Below are positions 53,601-54,122 of a stretch of 54,122 bases of DNA, piece after piece. Both the position numbers and the translations under genes were made by a program. The stretch lies in NCBI RefSeq assembly GCF_002869965.1, contig NZ_PEBS01000041.1:1-54122 (forward strand), in the 5' to 3' direction. Within the stretch, counting starts at the first letter, position 1. The number at the start of each line of letters is the position of its first letter. The notes below the pieces were generated by a model. That model saw nothing but the letters and a program-made list of their open reading frames with translations. It made no database searches and had not been told where the DNA came from. This stretch comes from Janthinobacterium sp. ROICE36. Lineage in GTDB: Bacteria; Pseudomonadota; Gammaproteobacteria; Burkholderiales; Burkholderiaceae_D.

Positions 53601-54000
53601 GTTTGCTCCATGCCATTATTTGAAGAACGTCGGCCTCATTGCGCATGTCGACCGGGACTTCACGAAATTCAAAGTGTTCCCCACAAACCATTTTGGCGTT
53701 AGCCGAGGCGAGCCAGACGTGCAGTGACTCGGGAAACCGCCGTAACGCGCCTTCACTTGCCGCAAGAGCCTCATCGTTCCGCTTCAGTAACATGAGGCCG
53801 CGAATACGCGCGGCCACCATTTTGTCGTCGTCGCATGAGAGGTCGGCGGCACGAATGAAATCAGCCGCCGCATCCTGCTCATCTCCAAGGTGCCAAGTGC
53901 AGACACCTCGCTGCTGATACCAACGTGCTTTCTGATGCTCATCAAACGGCCCGAGGTCCTTGCCAATCGCCCGCAAATCTTCACGCGCATCTAGGTGTTG
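50656..54000 (-). CDS. Large TPR - GreAB-C-like - PIN protein, N-terminus cut by an IS21 end
   Basis: The readable protein is about 1115 residues. About 1-620 is a long alpha-helical TPR superhelix, for example RGVCTWHLGDEQDAAADFIR and ARIRGLMLLKRNDEALAASE. About 640-680 has FIGAKVGTQVEVNGPFGQTR, resembling the C-terminal FKBP-like domain of GreA/GreB that contacts RNA polymerase. About 780-920 is a PIN-like RNase domain: Asp in FVIDSSTLAEF near 788, and acidic residues in EYSTLMLASEKE and VTLDGHLRSWA. A helical tail follows. Such combinations have been proposed as conflict or defence effectors acting on transcription-linked RNA. There is no natural start: the frame opens in IS21-type repeats at about 54001-54036 (TTG 54036 only), so the true 5' end appears lost. 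Confidence 0.75.
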   Translation of the reverse strand, partial: QHLDAREDLRAIGKDLGPFDEHQKARWYQQRGVCTWHLGDEQDAAADFIRAADLSCDDDKMVAARIRGLMLLKRNDEALAASEGALRRFPESLHVWLASANAKMVCGEHFEFREVPVDMRNEADVLQIMAWSKHFRGLDKDAISLALQAIRIDSAGFFTRHASLAIVIQSVMEGGVLCFYGLLSEELKSALKEVTEAFNPRIERLWDVQAPETVASTATHLGCAYLLSNVPEEALKIAQEAKAYGIDAPGLLRVELDALDKLGKSEELLRFGNSNVSKLNGEGLVRLAQEAGNLADLALVDLCVQAGDTLTPFDPWVSDVLRAIRWMSYLRSTRKAEIIDEVKNAGLEMSNNLHLVAAGARILARTDEKDAADRLIACAKAIQNVTGLQDGELILAELYFDMKRFSEAIPHYVSFLPKGQHSELHNRLLCCYLKVGSTRKAKQLLETFPKEWIDDDDTRSLAIELGQLASDWRMLTSLADTQYKKEPHHISSWLFKFMVDVRKKSVSDLQAFLATAPMDLKGSIHQVSQLAGLELRYGLETNGMRRMYQMRRQNLENVESASALVLNIVGVSPRLPNMEEHLDIVSPGTSLGLQDDKGNSHTLTIDPAELPLLPETHEFKSASSDEAARFIGAKVGTQVEVNGPFGQTRIFIVTSISSAYRRLHDCAYLAVTNSITPASNIMSVSVPTGPDGKADFSEMLVQLQRSSAHGQAAMHQYETHSISLGFLGKLLGKNPIELLKFWPPRGPALVCCVGTLPERIAAVSLVEDLAHPFVIDSSTLAEFVFLECTAALAIFPTLYISEIARDNIYGMLEAAKHNRSVGQAFEEDGKLGFIAHTEATHEREVARLKAIIASIEQYCEVQPAYGPENPPELLLELKDLTSAEEYSTLMLASEKEAVLVTLDGHLRSWAAAVNIQGVWTQAVLMQAERSGVISKDQYAMSAARLFMAHRAFTALNSYDLLLLSMQGDSWLQFGLVKYTQHLAHPHTEFETALSVALAFIEELSAQPLTFGVIAEFLRHLVNGLLRHPECPDTTMDIIDNFLERLTKPAPNYADFYPPSANSRQRKFETQLGFLKKAAREGEAWSHEPWREREVQVRVLHGGRSPLFVNLKPQT

Positions 54001-54048
54001 GCGCCGACCTAAAATTGACCCACCGCGCCGATCCAAATTTGACCCAGG
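54001..54048. repeat. Two tandem IS21-type terminal repeats
   Basis: Two 24-base units, 54001-54024 and 54025-54048, share GCGCCGA, then A(A/T)TTGACCCA with minor changes between. Tandem subterminal repeats of this kind, with GGTCAATTTT...GGCGC in the other orientation, are typical of IS21-family ends and bind the transposase. Confidence 0.75.
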
Positions 54049-54122
54049 GCGGGGTGCTGCATTCTTGAGTTGCAGCTGTGGATAAGTGTACCAAATAGCG
54101 AAGTGGAATTCGTGGAGGGCGA
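54001..54122. mobile_element. Terminal part of an IS21-family element running off the window
   Basis: The terminal repeats are followed by about 70 bases without a recognisable gene, up to the window end. Whether istA or istB lies beyond cannot be seen, so the orientation is not assigned. The edge at about 54000 coincides with the point where TPR coding sequence stops making sense. Confidence 0.65.

Noticed and set aside
1..54122. CRISPR array or prophage
   Set aside because: There are no regularly spaced direct repeats and no phage structural, integrase or lysis genes.

Overview
The window looks like chromosomal DNA of a GC-rich betaproteobacterium, most likely in the Oxalobacteraceae (Janthinobacterium/Massilia/Duganella group). 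This is inferred from overall protein character: a Burkholderiales-type porin, several chemoreceptors within 17 kb, a dct operon, and alanine-rich GC-biased coding. No rRNA or tRNA gene is present to confirm it. I see no CRISPR array and no origin.

Layout. (1) 1-1390 is a decayed accessory patch: the end of an IS256-type transposase, the C-terminal piece of a cytosine-C5 DNA methyltransferase, and a truncated Fic protein. (2) 1469-44152 is mostly core-like chromosome. It holds a membrane diguanylate cyclase, an AI-2E family permease, three methyl-accepting chemotaxis proteins, a secreted MORN/YwqK-type repeat protein, MarC, DinB, a 1112-residue SF1 helicase, and a CusRS/HprRS-like two-component system divergent from a secreted GlcG/HbpS protein and a periplasmic 5-hydroxyisourate hydrolase. 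These are followed by a YfcG-like GST, folE, nudC, a Fur-box-preceded Fiu-type siderophore receptor, and a complete C4-dicarboxylate locus (dctA, porin, dctB, dctD) with a recognisable sigma-54 promoter. Next come an ABC ATPase with a permease fused to an M1 peptidase, a diacetyl/acetoin reductase and a DUF1203 protein. Two decayed genes, a DMT permease and a lysozyme-inhibitor-like secreted protein, sit among them. (3) From about 44.3 kb to the end, base composition and codon use are visibly less GC-rich and the gene content changes to an accessory/defence-like island: DUF4238 protein, a small two-TM protein, a NucS/DUF91-type nuclease, an XRE-like regulator, hipBA, and a large TPR - GreAB-C-like - PIN protein. 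IS21-family remains lie on both sides of the hipBA/TPR-PIN segment, and the TPR-PIN reading frame appears to be cut by one of them.

How genes work together. DctB/DctD should sense C4-dicarboxylates and drive dctA from the sigma-54 promoter at 29336-29352, with the adjacent porin as a plausible outer-membrane entry. The two-component pair at 16.3-18.4 kb probably responds to periplasmic redox or metal stress, and the divergent secreted HbpS-like and HIU hydrolase genes are likely its targets or accessory sensors. The ABC ATPase and permease-peptidase fusion form a two-gene export/processing unit. In the island, the XRE-like gene and hipBA each have a readable promoter with palindromic or repeated operator candidates, consistent with autoregulated modules.

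The best candidates for unusual biology are the IS21-truncated TPR-GreAB-C-PIN protein, the cluster of perfect inverted repeats at the island edge (44319-44541), the divergent DUF4238/two-TM pair, and the HbpS-HiuH-two-component arrangement.
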